Below, piece by piece: positions 43,216 to 55,639 of a DNA stretch of 64,000 bases. The first letter of the stretch is position 1; every line of letters starts with the position of its first letter. A program made the translations under genes and the position numbers. Origin of the DNA: Eucommia ulmoides (lineage: Eukaryota; Streptophyta; Magnoliopsida; Garryales; Eucommiaceae); the NCBI GenBank assembly GCA_016647705.1, contig CM028336.1, positions 15,985,380 through 16,049,379 of the forward strand, written 5' to 3'. The notes below the pieces were generated by a model. It saw only the letters and a program-made list of their open reading frames with translations. It did not search any database and was not told the DNA's origin.

Positions 43216-46200
43216 AGATCAACAGACTTCATTTAGAGATGATATTTTTCGTGTAATGTTGTTTTGATGACTAAGAAGTGAAGATTACAAAAAGATCATC
43301 ATGGAACAATCAAAGGTACAAAATCATACACCTTGCCTACAAGACAAGATAAAGACAAGATAATGTTGTGAGACTCAACCTTTGGATACTTCTCCATCTA
43401 TACTTTAAAAGAATGAATTCAAATTGCTCTTTTTTCTTAAGATTTTTTTTAGAATCTTTTTGAAGAGAAATTTGTTATATGTTTATTCAATGATTAGTTT
43501 ATCCTATTTCTTATTTTTGGTTCACTTGTATTTATTCATTGGGCAATAATTCTACTGAACTTCTTTTCCTGTAAATATTTTCATATTTTTAAGATTTGGA
43601 TTTCAAGTATATTGCAGTTTTTTCGATATTTTTTTCTGTGTTGTGTTGTATGCAGGCTTTATTGAAGAAGCATGACGAAAACTCACCCTTTAACTTTATT
43701 TTTTCCCCTTATTTATAAGTTGTAAGGTGTGTTTTTTAAGCATTTACATTCCTGTATTTTTGTTTCTATTTCTAGAAATTTTAGAATAATGACATAAGTT
43801 TGTGAAAAAAAAATTGTTTCGTTCCTTGATATTTGTTCAAACAACTTGGGATCAGAATAAAAATAATTTTTTTTTTTTTTGTTTTGACACTTTTATTTTA
43901 AATCTTACTTTTTTGGGGGGAAAAAAAATAAAATCTGGGAACATAAACAATAAAAAAGGGTTCATAGTCAATGTTTTGGTTCCTGGTTATGTTTTATTCT
44001 TAGAAAATGTGGAACAAACCAAAAAAAGGACAATTTTTTTTTTTGTTTTATTTTTATATTTGTAAAACAAATTTCATGGATCAGAGTAGAAACAAATTAT
44101 TTTTGCTTTTGTCCCAAGTTTTACTTGGTCCCATTTTAGACTGCTGATTCAAAATTACAGGGATTTTTTTTAACAATCTTGACGATTTCGTTGATTTTTT
44201 CATGTTTATAAACCGTATAATCTGTATTTGACATGTTTTTTTGTTTTTTTTTTTTTGTGCATGTGACTGAATTTTTGGTTAGATTGATATGTAGATTCTC
44301 ACGAACATAAAAAAATCGTTAGATGAAAAGCCAAACAAGCTGATATTGTGGATCATTTGATTAATTGTGTCAATTTTCTTGAAGAATTAGAGCTCTTGAT
44401 ATATTTTATTTTTATTTCTCTCTTCTCATTTTTTTATTCTTTTTAAAGTTTGTTTCCTACCCCCTCTGAAATATTTGTTTGAGGAGTTATGCGTCCACAA
44501 CTAGAGAGGTAATTTCTCTTTACCTCAACCTGCTTATCCTCCTACCCCCTTTATTTTCCTCTTCCACTATACATTGAGGTAATCAGTTTCTATTTTAGTT
44601 TTGGTTCATTCAGTAACTAAAACTCAATTTAAAATAACACACATTCAGGCATTTACGGTATGAATTTTTACTTTGGACTATAAATTATTGTATTTTTTTA
44701 ATTGGTATTTTTTTTTTTTGTATTTGGTTTATAATAGGGGTACTTAGATTTAGTTTTAGTTCATTTCACATACCAAAGAAAAGTAAGGGACATATTATTT
44801 TAAGTTCAGCATGGCAATGTTTTTGCTCTTTTTTAATTGGTTGTTGGATATATACCAACTTCTTAGTATTAAGAAGTATGAGAGAATTTGATTGACATAT
44901 TGTTGGTTATTGGCGACGTTGTATGAAAGCATGATTTGATGATTAGGGAATATTGCAATGGAAACTTATTAATTTATTTATTTATTTTAAAAAATGACGA
45001 ATCAGATGAGTCAAATCGATCGTAAATGAGTAGAAGGTTGGTTTATTCTTACTATGCACATTATTGACAATGTAGAAGTTAAAATCCATCTTATTAATCT
45101 TTTTTTTTTTTTTTTTTTTTCCTTTTTAATTTGGGCATACATCTCTATTATGAATCATTTTCTATTTTTCTTGTTGCTCTATTTACTTCTTTGTGGATGG
45201 TTCATGATTTCTTAGCATTGGTGGTAGGTGTAAATAGAAATAGAAACATAGAGAGAGAAAAATGTTGAGAACAAAAACACTAAACAAACACCGCCTAGAG
45301 TGCCCATAACTTGACCTATATAGTTTTCATGTGATTTATTTGCATTATATTCCTATTTTTAATATATTTGTAGAAAGGGTTTCATCGATGATTTTTTTAC
45401 AATTGCTTTTTATTTTTCTAATTGATTTCTGCATCCAACTCTCTTTCTCCCTCTCTTGACCCCAGGTATGTTCCCCTAAAATCTGTTTGTTTTTATGAAA
45501 TTTATTTTTATTCATCTCTAATTTTTAAGGACGAAATATGTTCTAACATGGAGTGTTCATTTTTAATTTCTCCCCAAATATGAAAAAAAAAAAAAAAAAA
45601 AAAAGTGATTTGTATGCCTTGGAAACCCCTCCTACATCTCTTTTTTTTTTTTTTTTAATTTTCGTCTCAAATTAGATTCAATTGATTATTTTTTAGGAAA
45701 AATTACCGATTGATCCCAATTTAAATATTAAATTACTAATTGATTCTAATTGTTTGAAAATGATTCAAACAATCCAGTGTACAGCTTTTTCGAACTATCC
45801 AGTTTCAAATTCAAAAAAATTAAATGACAAATTTACCCTTGCAAGATCCACGGGATTGAGATTTGCAATATTTAACGATTTCACAACAAACTTTTTTTAT
45901 TAAAATCAAAATAACGATTGTTGTACATATTTTTTTTTCACGATCTAATTATATATTCAGATTCGTTTAGATAATATCTTTAAAATGATATCACATTCAC
46001 TATTTTTTCATTAATTTCAGATTTGTACATTTATGTTACATCCAAAATTTTCAACCTTTACATTCATGTTACATTTAACACGATCTTATATATTATCAAA
46101 ACATAGTTGAGTGTTACATTCAACATCCAAATCACCTTTATCAGTAAGTTATGTAACATTCAATACGTTCATATAATTTGTGTTATTATCAACATTAATT

Positions 46201-46490
46201 GATGTTATTTCTGTTACATTGAATGTAATATTCAACCCTCACGAGGGTACATAGATTGTAGTGGTGTTATATATAACATTAACATTATAGCTAATGTTAT
46301 ATACAACATTCACATGCATCCTAATCCAGAACTCAAAAAAAAAAAAAATTAATATCTCATTTTGAATAATGATTTATAGATCATTGTAGTATAAAAAAAT
46401 CATTAAACAATAATCACAATTGGGAGAAATTGTAAATTTCGTTTTTAATTTCATTGGTAGTTTATTACCATATCTTGTTCTGCGTTTCTA
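43216..46490. other. AT-rich intergenic DNA
   Basis: It has many poly-T and poly-A runs (for example near 45100, 45580 and 45640). Open frames such as 43802-44065 are low-complexity. A cluster of ATTACATT/GTTACATT words lies at 46010-46310. No gene was recognised. Confidence 0.5.
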
Positions 46491-48446
46491 GGGGTGACAA
46501 CGTGTATGGAAAATAACGATTCATTAATAGGGCAAAGTAATTCATAAAATGCCGGTAGCAGTAATCGGTGCAATAAAAAAAACTAATTGGATTCATTTAG
46601 TAGTTTCCGCACCAAATTTGGAGCTAGTGGTAAGCGCTATTGGATTTTTATTTTTTATTTTGCTTGTGATTGGGTTCAATTTATATAATTCTATTTGAAT
46701 TAGATTTTTGTTTGCAATAAGTGTTCAATTGTTGAAATTTGTTGGGAATTGTTTTATACACAAAGGCGACTATGTCATTTTTATCCAAAAAAAATATAGT
46801 TAACTTTATATTATCGGTTATTGTTGTGTTAGTTTGAAAACGAGAGTATTAAACTTGAGAATGTTGTATAAACAAGGGTAAATATGCTAATATTTTTTAA
46901 AATGTTGGTTATTGTTGCGTTCACTTAAAAATAGGAGTTGAGAATTTAGGAAACAAATGATGCTTTGTTGTTTTAGTTTTGAATTGTTGGTTAAGGTTTA
47001 TTTATTGTTATTAGTTGTGATGGTTAGTGTTTGATTCTTTGAAAGCAGTAATCAGACCATGAGAATGTTGTATAAATGATGGGGGGGTTTGTCAATAACA
47101 TAAAATAAAATTGTACATGTATTATTAATTTGTGCCTAATTGTGTTTCATTTGAATGGTCTAACAGTAAAATAACTTCAACAATTTGATAGTTCATCTAT
47201 TTCATTATTCCAAGTCCAATTTTTAGCACCCTGTTCTTCTTCTTCCATGTTTTTTTATTTTTTTATTCAATTTTTTTTTTTGGTAATCTAAATATACGTT
47301 TTTGGATGTTCATTTGAGTTTTAATCCATTGGTTAAATTTCTGATAATTGTTGGAGTTAAAATGGGTTAGAGGACCTATTTTATTAACTATCCCTTGGTT
47401 GAATTATAATATTTGTTGGAGCTACAACTTATTTGCAATGGAATAGAATGAGAGAGAGCATTTCGTAGCTAAATATCTAAATTGGTTTTGATATGAACCC
47501 AGACAATTATAGAGAATAATATAGATTTTATTCTTAAGTTTTGGTATATGTTTTGCACGATTATATATTTTTATGAAGTGTCTTTAGTCACGGGCAAATT
47601 ATTATATAATTTTTTTCCCTTATATATATAAAATATTAACTAATTTTTCCTATATTATTGGCAAATAAAATATTACTGCAAAAAGTATTCTCTTATTTTC
47701 TCTATACTACTAAAATAAATATCAACAATTTTTTTCTTTAATGAAAAATACACAAAAATATTAATGCATTTATCCTCCTATCCTAATATCGATGCATGTA
47801 AAATACATTTAAATATAATATTAGAGGGAAACTAATAAATAAATAAATAAATAAATAAAAGGTTAGTAAATATGCACCCAAAAGCACCCTTTCCTTCTAA
47901 AATCCATAAATTTTAGTTTTTAAAATTAGTTTGATGTCTAAGTCTATGGGTGAAACTAGCATCCCAAAATTTAGGTCCGCTCATTTTTAAAATTGAGGTT
48001 GAGCATGACTATTTTTAACCAGACCTATATTTTGAATAAACCAATCTTAAAATGAATGTATTTTACAATCTTTATTTAATATTATAGTGATTATTTTTAA
48101 ATTAAAAAAAAAATTATAAGTCATACTAGTCCTAGGGTCGAAATTGGGTTATCAAAAATATTAAATCTCACTTATAGAAAATTATATGTACAAGAGCATC
48201 ACCAACAAACAATTTTCTTATTTTAGGTTTTTAATTAAGACAAAGAGAGATTAATTAAAAATTAACTTTCAAGAAATTACCTAAATCGGAGAACAAATTT
48301 AGTTCTCCAAATATAACAAACCATATTCACTTCTTCATTTTCTCTACATATTTTTAATATATCAAATATATATAATACTAAAAATAGCTTAGTAATTTAT
48401 ATTGAACACAAAAGAACTCACTAATAAAAAAGAAGAGAAGAGACGA
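46491..48446. other. AT-rich intergenic DNA
   Basis: A possible hAT left end (TAGGGGTGACAA) occurs near 46490 but no partner end was found. The rest shows no gene, with (AAAT)n near 47840-47858. Confidence 0.5.
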
Positions 48447-48454
48447 GAAAGGAA

Positions 48455-49023
48455 TAGGGATGATAGTTGTTCGGTTTTAGGTCAATTTTACTAGAAATCA
48501 AAACCAAAATTGTTAAGCATAAACCATCCAAAACCAAAATCAAAATCGTTGATTTTTTAGAAAATAGTTTTAAAGTCCAACTGTTTAATTTTGTACAAAA
48601 TCAAAACCAAAATCACAAAACTGTTAAAGTTTTTTAATTTCATATAAAACCAAAATCAAAACCACCTCAAAAAAGCAAACCGTTATTTTTTATATATAAA
48701 TAAAAACATAACTAAAATACCGAAAGAAATTATGAAAATTCTAAAATTAGTCCAATTAACTTTATACTAGAGATCAAAATGTAAATAAAAAAAAAAAAAA
48801 GTGAAGATAATATATATAATAAAAATATATCTAAAATGTCAGTTACGCGATTTGATTACGCGGTTCGGTTTCACAGTTACTATCTCAAACTAAAACTAAA
48901 ACCGTTTCGATTTTCAATTTTAAAACCAAAACCGTATCCAAAACCATTAATTGATTTCAAAACTAAACCGTTCAGTTTGGTTTAATTCGGTTATCCGTTG
49001 GTTCGAGTTGGATTGTCATCCTA
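48455..49023. mobile_element. Non-autonomous hAT element (569 bp), intact ends
   Basis: It begins TAGGGATGATAG and ends ATTGTCATCCTA, an inverted terminal repeat with one base missing. It is flanked by the identical 8-bp duplication GAAAGGAA (48447-48454 and 49024-49031). The interior is made of AAAACCAAAAC and GGTTCGGTTT-type subterminal repeats with no transposase. It ends about 400 bp beyond the stop codon of the ASHR2-like gene (3' side). Confidence 0.9.
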
Positions 49024-49031
49024 GAAAGGAA

Positions 49032-49424
49032 AGAACAAATTTTTCTCTAGTGTACTTGGATAATTCATCAAGGAAAAAGAATTAGTATATTATGATTGCC
49101 TAATTACTATAAACAAATAATGAAGTGTGTAAGGGCTATTTCTCTTCTTTTCTCTCCAAATCTCCCCATTCCCCAATTTGGGGAGAATTTTCTATCCATC
49201 ACTTTTCTGTTTTCCTCTCCTCTTACCAAACAGAAACGAAAAGGAAAAAAAAAAAAAAAACTAATAATTTTCTCATCTCCATTTCTCTCAATCCAAAATC
49301 GACAAGAACAAGAAATAAGAAAACGAAAAAGAAATATGATATCAACAAGCAAAAAAAAAAAAAAAAACAATTGAAACGCAACCACCTAAATCTCGTAATA
49401 ACTAACCGAAGGCACGAAGAAAGT
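49032..49424 (-). other. 3' flank of the ASHR2-like gene
   Basis: It contains poly-purine (plus-strand AAAAAAAAA) tracts at about 49245-49260 and 49350-49370. Two small frames in other phases here are low-complexity and not called. Confidence 0.5.
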
Positions 49425-50597
49425 TCATCCATCCAATGCTTCAGAATTTTTCAAGTTGCCGCAAACATTGCACTCCATTACGGTAGATGGAGGCGCGTCT
49501 GATGGCGGAAGTGGGGCCAAAGTTCCCCAGCAACAGTTTCGGTTGCACATGTACTTAAGAAAGAAATACGCATGCGGGAAATCATTCTCTTCTTCAACAA
49601 CTCCGCCATCCTCCTCAATTCCTTCGTCAATCATTGTTTCGTCTTCCTCAGACATTGCCTCATCCCCTTCCTCCTCGTCATCGTCCGACCAATTCGCCTC
49701 GACCTTGCAGCGGTCACAGTCACAGGCGAAACCATAGTCTTCCTTCAACCTCCTTTGCCTGTCAGAATACTTGAGGTTCACCGGGAAGTAACTCAAGCAG
49801 ATTTCCCTGCCTTGAGCAACATCATGGATGGCCCTAACTGTAATCTCAGCATTATGCTCAGATGCAGCAGCATCCAAATAATCAAACCGGCAGGCATTAG
49901 GAAGACAATCGTGGTTGAAAAAAGAGGCCTTCGGGTAAATACCATAAGCCCTAACAGATCTCTCACTTTCTTCAGAGAAAGGCTCCATCAAACCGAATGC
50001 ATTAAGCTTATCCTTGGCTAGAAGAGCCGCAGTCAATTCGAATGAAAAGCTGAACCCGTTCTGAGAAGGAAGAGGAGGGGGGCATAAAGTCGAGATCATG
50101 GAATGAAGAAATAAAGCACCATCATCCCCATGGCAATCACCTTGAAGTGATAGCAGAGTTTGGAAACCGGAAGGAGATACAACGGCTAGATTATAGGCAG
50201 CTACAAGGAAACGGGCTTGGACTTGAATGTCTTGGTGTTGTGGGTGTTGTAGGAGCGAAGAAGAATCGCGGAGGCGGGTTAGAGATTGACAAACCCAAGC
50301 AGTGTGGGAAGAGATAAGAGCAAGAGATTGGCATTTAGTGCTACAGAAGAAGGCTGAGCAAGAAGAAGGACAAGAAACAACCGAGGAATTTGAAGGCGTT
50401 AACACTCTGAAGCAATTTGAGCAGTAAATGTAGTTTTTCTGTTGGTGTTGGTGCAAAGGAAGAGCGGAATAAAGAAGAAGGGGGGAGTCTCTGAGGATAA
50501 TTTGGCCTGCTCTTAGCGGCTGAGAGGCAACCAATGCCCTCCCCCGCCCTTCTATATCTGCCATATGAACAAGACCACCCTTCTCCACCATCGACAT
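49425..50597 (-). CDS. ASHR2: SET/MYND-domain protein, ASHR2-like (histone-lysine N-methyltransferase family)
   Basis: This is a single-exon frame of 390 codons plus stop, from ATG at 50595-50597 (MSMVEKGG) to the stop at 49425-49427. The alternative ATG at 50708 would add 37 residues (hydrophobic, FLLIFSSHLHS) unlike family members, so the inner start is preferred. Around residues 15-45 is the N-terminal SET part (RGRALVASQPLRAGQIILRD). At about 60-105 lies a MYND zinc finger (CSNC...CPSSC...FFCSTKC...HTAWVC). The C-terminal SET half carries NHDCLPN (substrate/cofactor pocket), GREICLSY and the post-SET cysteines CDCDRC, followed by an acidic stretch. Its length and layout match ASHR2 of Arabidopsis (about 398 residues). 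The family is predicted to methylate lysines; I know of no assigned substrate for this clade. A hAT element lies downstream. It appears intact. Confidence 0.88.
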   Translation of the reverse strand: MSMVEKGGLVHMADIEGRGRALVASQPLRAGQIILRDSPLLLYSALPLHQHQQKNYIYCSNCFRVLTPSNSSVVSCPSSCSAFFCSTKCQSLALISSHTAWVCQSLTRLRDSSSLLQHPQHQDIQVQARFLVAAYNLAVVSPSGFQTLLSLQGDCHGDDGALFLHSMISTLCPPPLPSQNGFSFSFELTAALLAKDKLNAFGLMEPFSEESERSVRAYGIYPKASFFNHDCLPNACRFDYLDAAASEHNAEITVRAIHDVAQGREICLSYFPVNLKYSDRQRRLKEDYGFACDCDRCKVEANWSDDDEEEGDEAMSEEDETMIDEGIEEDGGVVEEENDFPHAYFFLKYMCNRNCCWGTLAPLPPSDAPPSTVMECNVCGNLKNSEALDG

Positions 50598-51699
50598 TTT
50601 CTCTACCGTCCTGATTTCTCTCTGAGAATGCAAATGCGAACTGAAGATTAAAAGAAATAATCCGGTAACAGTACTTTTACAGACAAATGCGAAGCGCAGA
50701 ATCAGCATTCTACAGAGTAATATCTTCTGAAATTTCCAGAAAATTTTAAGGTCGATTTTTCCATTGTTAAGTCAGCAACATGATAAGGGAAAAAATCACA
50801 GTAAAATCATACATAAAGATCTAGTGGGTTAATGCTATAATGGGCCTAAATGGGAATAATTATATGGTATAAAGTGTGATGAATAAGTAATTATCAAATC
50901 GGGCCGAGAAACTACAACCAATAATGGTGTAATATATGAATTGGTCAATTAATATTTAGTTCGATCCATTCTCCCCAAATCAAGGTGAATTAGTTATGAA
51001 TATTACTTATATATATACATGCTAGTTACGATATTACTTATATATACACATGCTAGTTACGATTCTGAAACATCACTCAATTCCTGATTAACTTATTCTT
51101 ACGCCGGAGGATATTTAACCGATACCACACTAGCCTCCCAAATACCTTTTCCTAAGTTTTGCAGATGTTGATCAACGATTTGAGAGTTGGGATCATTGAC
51201 GAAATTTCAGGTTATCACAACATTTTGGAAAATCTGTGGGCACCAAATTTGGGTATGTTCAATCATACATAATTTGGTTCTAATAGATAGAAACTGAGAA
51301 ATTTCGTGAATGTGTTTCAAAAAAGTGTCAACTTTCGGATAACGCGAAATGATAATCTCTTCCATTTTCCACTTTGTTACACATATAAAAATACATCCGT
51401 AAATTTGGAGAAAAAAAATAATGTAGTCGAACAATACAGTGATATGAGTTGCCCACCATCCTCGCTGTTACCAACCGTTTACAGAGACAGAAAGAAAGAG
51501 AGAGAGAGCCGACCTCTGAAGATACGGGATCGGAGGGAGAGAGCAGGCAATCGGTGAGGTTCGGAGACCAAAAACGGGACCAGCAGATTTGGGCTAGGGT
51601 TTAAGGTCTACGTCATCATATACAATACCATCTGGCAAATTGCATTTTTACCCCTTCTGCATAGGTACTACATTTTGGTGCTGCAACGATTTTACCAAC
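50598..51699. other. 5' flank of the ASHR2-like gene and intergenic DNA
   Basis: It holds the leader and promoter of the minus-strand gene. A short GC-richer stretch at 51440-51610 with a purine-rich block (AGAAAGAAAGAGAGAGAGAG) looks like the 5' leader of a gene but leads into no readable frame. Confidence 0.45.
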
Positions 51700-51954
51700 G
51701 GTTAATTACACTTTATTCCCTTGTAGTTGGGCTACGTTCACTTTGACCCCTATATTTTGTCACCACTTTGTCCCATGTAATTAGGTTTTTGTTGCACTTT
51801 ACCCCTTCGTTAGCACTTTGTCCCCTGTGATTAGGTCTACATCAAGAGGTAAAATGTAATAAAACCTAATTACAGGAAGCAAAGTGATAACGAAATTATT
51901 ATAAGGAGCAAAGTACAAAATGATCTAACTGTAGGGGATAAAATATAATTAACC
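51700..51954. mobile_element. Fold-back MITE (255 bp)
   Basis: It starts GGTTAATTACACTTTATTCC and ends with the complement GGTTAATTATATTTTATCCC. The arms match over about 90 bp with the recurring phrase ACTTTGTCCC(A/C)TGTAATTAGG. GGTTAATTACACTTTA is a common start of Mutator-like MITEs in plants. No target duplication was resolved. Confidence 0.72.
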
Positions 51955-53190
51955 AAATCAAATCGAATTGAATAGTGTAGAGTTAACTAAAGTAAAACAG
52001 TTTTGATTTTGATTTTTGTTTCGGTTTCAGAATTGAAAAGCGAAACAATTTTGATTTTAGAATAATAATCGTGAAATCAATTTTTTTTATTTTTTTATAG
52101 GATTACAAATTAGTTAGATGCAATTAACATAAACATTTGGAGATGTTAATACAATGGTGATCGTTATCAATTTGCTTATTTGTTTTTTTTATTACGTTTG
52201 AACTTTATATTTTAGTTATGTTTGGAATATTTATTGGGTTAATACCATTGATATCCCTTCATGTTTTTTAAAAGTCTACCTACAACCCCTTATATATCAA
52301 AATTACCACCGAAGTCCCTTATAAAAAGAGAAAGTAGAATGACTATTTTATCTGAATTAAAAATTAAATAAAAATATTGTGTGCAATTACGTGTATATCC
52401 TTCATATTTTCTAATTTTTGTTCTTTTTCTTTGTTTTTCTTTATCTTTGTCTTCTCCAATACCTCATCCACTGTCCACCCAGATAGACGATCACCTTCCA
52501 CCAACCACCATGACGCCTGCCACCGGCCACCATCAACTACGACGTTGGCCACCGTCCTTCGCCAACCCTTCCTTTCTCTCTCTTTCTCTCTACTGCCAAC
52601 CATTCCTCTTTTCTTTTCTCTTTCTCTCTCTACCTAAATCCAAAACTGAAAATACCATCTCCACTAGCGCAACCCAAATCCAAACACCACCATTGAAACC
52701 GTCATCTCCACCAGCATTAAAATAAACCCAGATCTATGAAATATATGATAAGATCTGCACCTAGTCCCCATCAAATCCTACAACCCATATATATGAAATA
52801 GATGATACATTTGCAAAGATTTATGAAATAGACGATAAGATATGTTTCTCGCACCCAACAAATCAAGCAACCCAAATATGTTAAATAGATGATACATTTG
52901 CATACCCAACAAATCCATAAAAGGCCACCGTAGATGATACATCTTCTGTAGTTTTATTTCTAATTTAATGTTCACAAGAAATTATAAATAAAATAAAATA
53001 AAAATATCAATAATAATAAAAATTATAAAATCAAAATACAAGTACTAAGCTATTAGTGCATAAAATATGCCTAAAACCACTATTATGTTTTATTAAAAAA
53101 AAATATCATTACAAATACAAGCACTTCAAAATAAATATAAGCAAACAGAAATTCCCATAAAACACATTAAAAATTTAACTTCTTAGAGCA
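51955..53190. other. Intergenic DNA, repeat-like
   Basis: It includes hAT-like GATTTTGATTTT phrases (52000-52080), a stretch with CCTACAACCCCTTATATATC (52273-52292) and a C-rich region (52470-52720) that resembles an element interior. No reliable gene was found. Confidence 0.4.
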
Positions 53191-54535
53191 ATAGTTGATA
53201 TCTGGTAGCGTATAAATACGTCGCTACTTTCACTGCAAGTGTACGGGTCAAGTTTTAGTATAGATTGGGAAGAGTAAGGGTTGTCGTATCCACAAAGATT
53301 GGATTAGAATTGTCGTTAAGTACCGCGATTGTCATAACCTAATTTTATCTAGGCGACTTAAATTTATATTTTTGTTAATAAATACTATACTAATATACTA
53401 TAATACTAATATGACGTTTATGGAAAATTATTGTTTAGGGATTAACTTCGTTCACTTAAACGTGTTCATTTCAATCTAGTTTATATTAACGACATTCATC
53501 CTATCTGACAATCTTGGTATTGAAATCTCATTCACTACCTCTCCCGAATGTAAAGTGAATGAAATCTCTATACGACACTTGGTCACATGAGTCTCGCCCC
53601 AACGTCACGGATTGCACACTTTTTAACCCCCTCTCAGGTTATTAGATCGTCGCATTGTGCTTAAACCCTAATCCAAATCCGGGGTTATTTCTCTCGAGTG
53701 TCAAATCCCATTCTCAATATATCATAACAAGCATATAAACGTGGAATAACGGTAAACACAATCGGATAAACATGAACAACTATTAACAAAACATCAATTT
53801 TATATAAACAACATTTTTGTGAATTCAATCAAGCCCTAGACAATATATGTTTAGCTACACATGACCATAACCCTATATACAATTAGAAACAAGCTAAACA
53901 TATACAAAACATTCAACCAAATCTAAGAGAGAAAGAGAGAAACAAGGAGACTAGCCATTATCCGAAGATCCGACGCTAAAACCGCTCTGAGAATGCTTCC
54001 TCCTCTTGCCTTGATCATCTTCTCTTGGTTGAATGGCCTTGGAGCTCTCAAGACTCTCGAAAACGTCTACTTAGTGTTTTGGGGAGAAGAGACAAAATTT
54101 ATAGGATCCAAAATATTTCAAAATATCCTAAAATATCTAAACTCTCTGGCGCATGACCGCTGCAACGGTGGACGGGTCAATAGGTTTCTGGCGGTTGACC
54201 GCTGTAGCGGTGGAACTCTCTGCATTTTTACCGCTGTAGCGGTGGAACTCTCTGCATTTTTACCACTGCAGCGGTGGAGAATCAGCAACTCTCTGTATTT
54301 TCACCGCTACAGCGGTGGATGCAAGTTTAGGATATTGACATTTTTGCCCTTTTTATCAACCGTTCTTCCACCAACTTGCTCGTTTATGAACCTTTTTAGT
54401 CTCTTTTTACATCAAATACCTAATTTATAACAAAATAAATAAAAAACATAATAAAACATAATAAAATGCTATAAAAATACTCGGAAACTACTAAAATCGA
54501 CTTGAAAATAAATAGATAAATTACACTTATCAATA
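53191..54535. repeat. Repeat element with ACCGCT-GT-AGCGGT hairpin array
   Basis: The left edge runs TGATATCTGGTAGCGTATAA (53199-53218) and the right edge is AATTACACTTATCA (about 54519-54532). The interior holds GTACGGGTCAAG- and TTGTCGTATCCACAAAGATTGG-like phrases typical of dispersed plant repeats. Near 54150-54330 are at least four copies of ACCGCTGTAGCGGT, each a 6-bp inverted repeat around a 2-bp spacer. The plus-strand frame at 53993-54430 crosses the array and is not called. Confidence 0.5.
54150..54330. repeat. Array of the palindrome ACCGCT-GT-AGCGGT
   Basis: Copies lie near 54157 (ACCGCTGCAACGGT), 54198 and 54230 (perfect ACCGCTGTAGCGGT), 54262 (ACCACTGCAGCGGT) and 54303 (ACCGCTACAGCGGT). 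GGAACTCTCTGCATTTTT separates the middle copies. Confidence 0.9.
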
Positions 54536-55639
54536 TCTCAAAATGAATCTCATTACGAATAACAATACAAACACACTAACAAAAAAATGTCTCCCTTTCA
54601 CACATCAAACAATGTAAAACAATATACAGGTACAAATTAAAAAATATATAAATGCACACAAACATGACTTTCTTTCAAACATCAAACAATGTAAAAAAAC
54701 ATATACAAATATTTCAATGACTCAATTTTCAATTTGCAATAGTATAGAATCCATAGCACCTAAATTGCCAAACATATGACAAAAAATATCCACCTCTCAC
54801 TAATTATTTGATAGCCTCTACTTATGTTTCTTGTTTGCATTTTCTTTAGATCCTCCATTAGAAAGAAGAAACACCTAGATGGTAGAAATAAGGAATATAA
54901 ATTTCATATCTAAAACAAAAATCAAAGAACTTAGTATTCGACTACATATGAGAGAACCATGGCCGCATGAGCAAACATTTACCTTAATTTCAAGATTTCA
55001 ATGTTGCAAGTTAAAATGTTATTCTCTTCGATCTTTTTCCCATCAATAGCATCCTTGGAATCAACGAACGTGAAAAAAAATTAAGGGACAAAAAAAGTAT
55101 AAGAGATTTTTTGAATTTAGAAACAAAAAATAGAAGCAGAATTTTTTTTTTTTGCTCTCAGTCACAAAGCACAAAATAAAATAATTAAACTCTAAAATCA
55201 AATTATCAACAGATAAAACAAATCTCAATTAATCATGGCATAATTAGATCTAGGTCACAAAGCACAAAATAAATGCTACTAACGAAGATTTTTTGAGAAA
55301 TAGAAATTACCATTACCTTCATCACATGTTTGACCAATATCGATTAGCGAAGATGAAATAACTATCATCTGAAAAAACCCATAAAAATTATAATGGAAAT
55401 GATCCAAGTTTGCTTGAAGAAATCGCTAAAAAAAAAAAAAAAAGACATTACTCGTTTTAAGGGAAAAAAATCCATTCGTAAAAGCCTAAAACTACCTTAT
55501 TGTTTTTCAAATGAAATCTCAGGCAAGTTAACATCAAATTTCTAAATATACCTTATTGACCAAAGGCCCCTTAAATTACATTCCTAAAATTGAAAAGACC
55601 AATTATTATATAGATATATAAAATTGATGAGGGAAAATT
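54536..55639. other. AT-rich intergenic DNA
   Basis: No gene was recognised. A poly-T run near 55141-55154 and repeated CAAAGCACAAAATAAA phrases are the only structure. Confidence 0.5.

Noticed and set aside
46491-46520. hAT left end (TAGGGGTGACAA)
   Set aside because: No matching right end or 8-bp duplication found downstream.
49107-49502. Short ORFs downstream of the ASHR2-like gene
   Set aside because: They are low-complexity translations of poly-A/poly-T tracts in the 3' flank.
50598-50708. N-terminal extension of the ASHR2-like gene from ATG at 50708
   Set aside because: The 37 extra residues are hydrophobic and unlike the family; the inner ATG gives the expected length.
51430-51610. 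Possible 5' leader and first exon of a plus-strand gene
   Set aside because: It has leader-like composition, but the frame ends at once and no exon follows.
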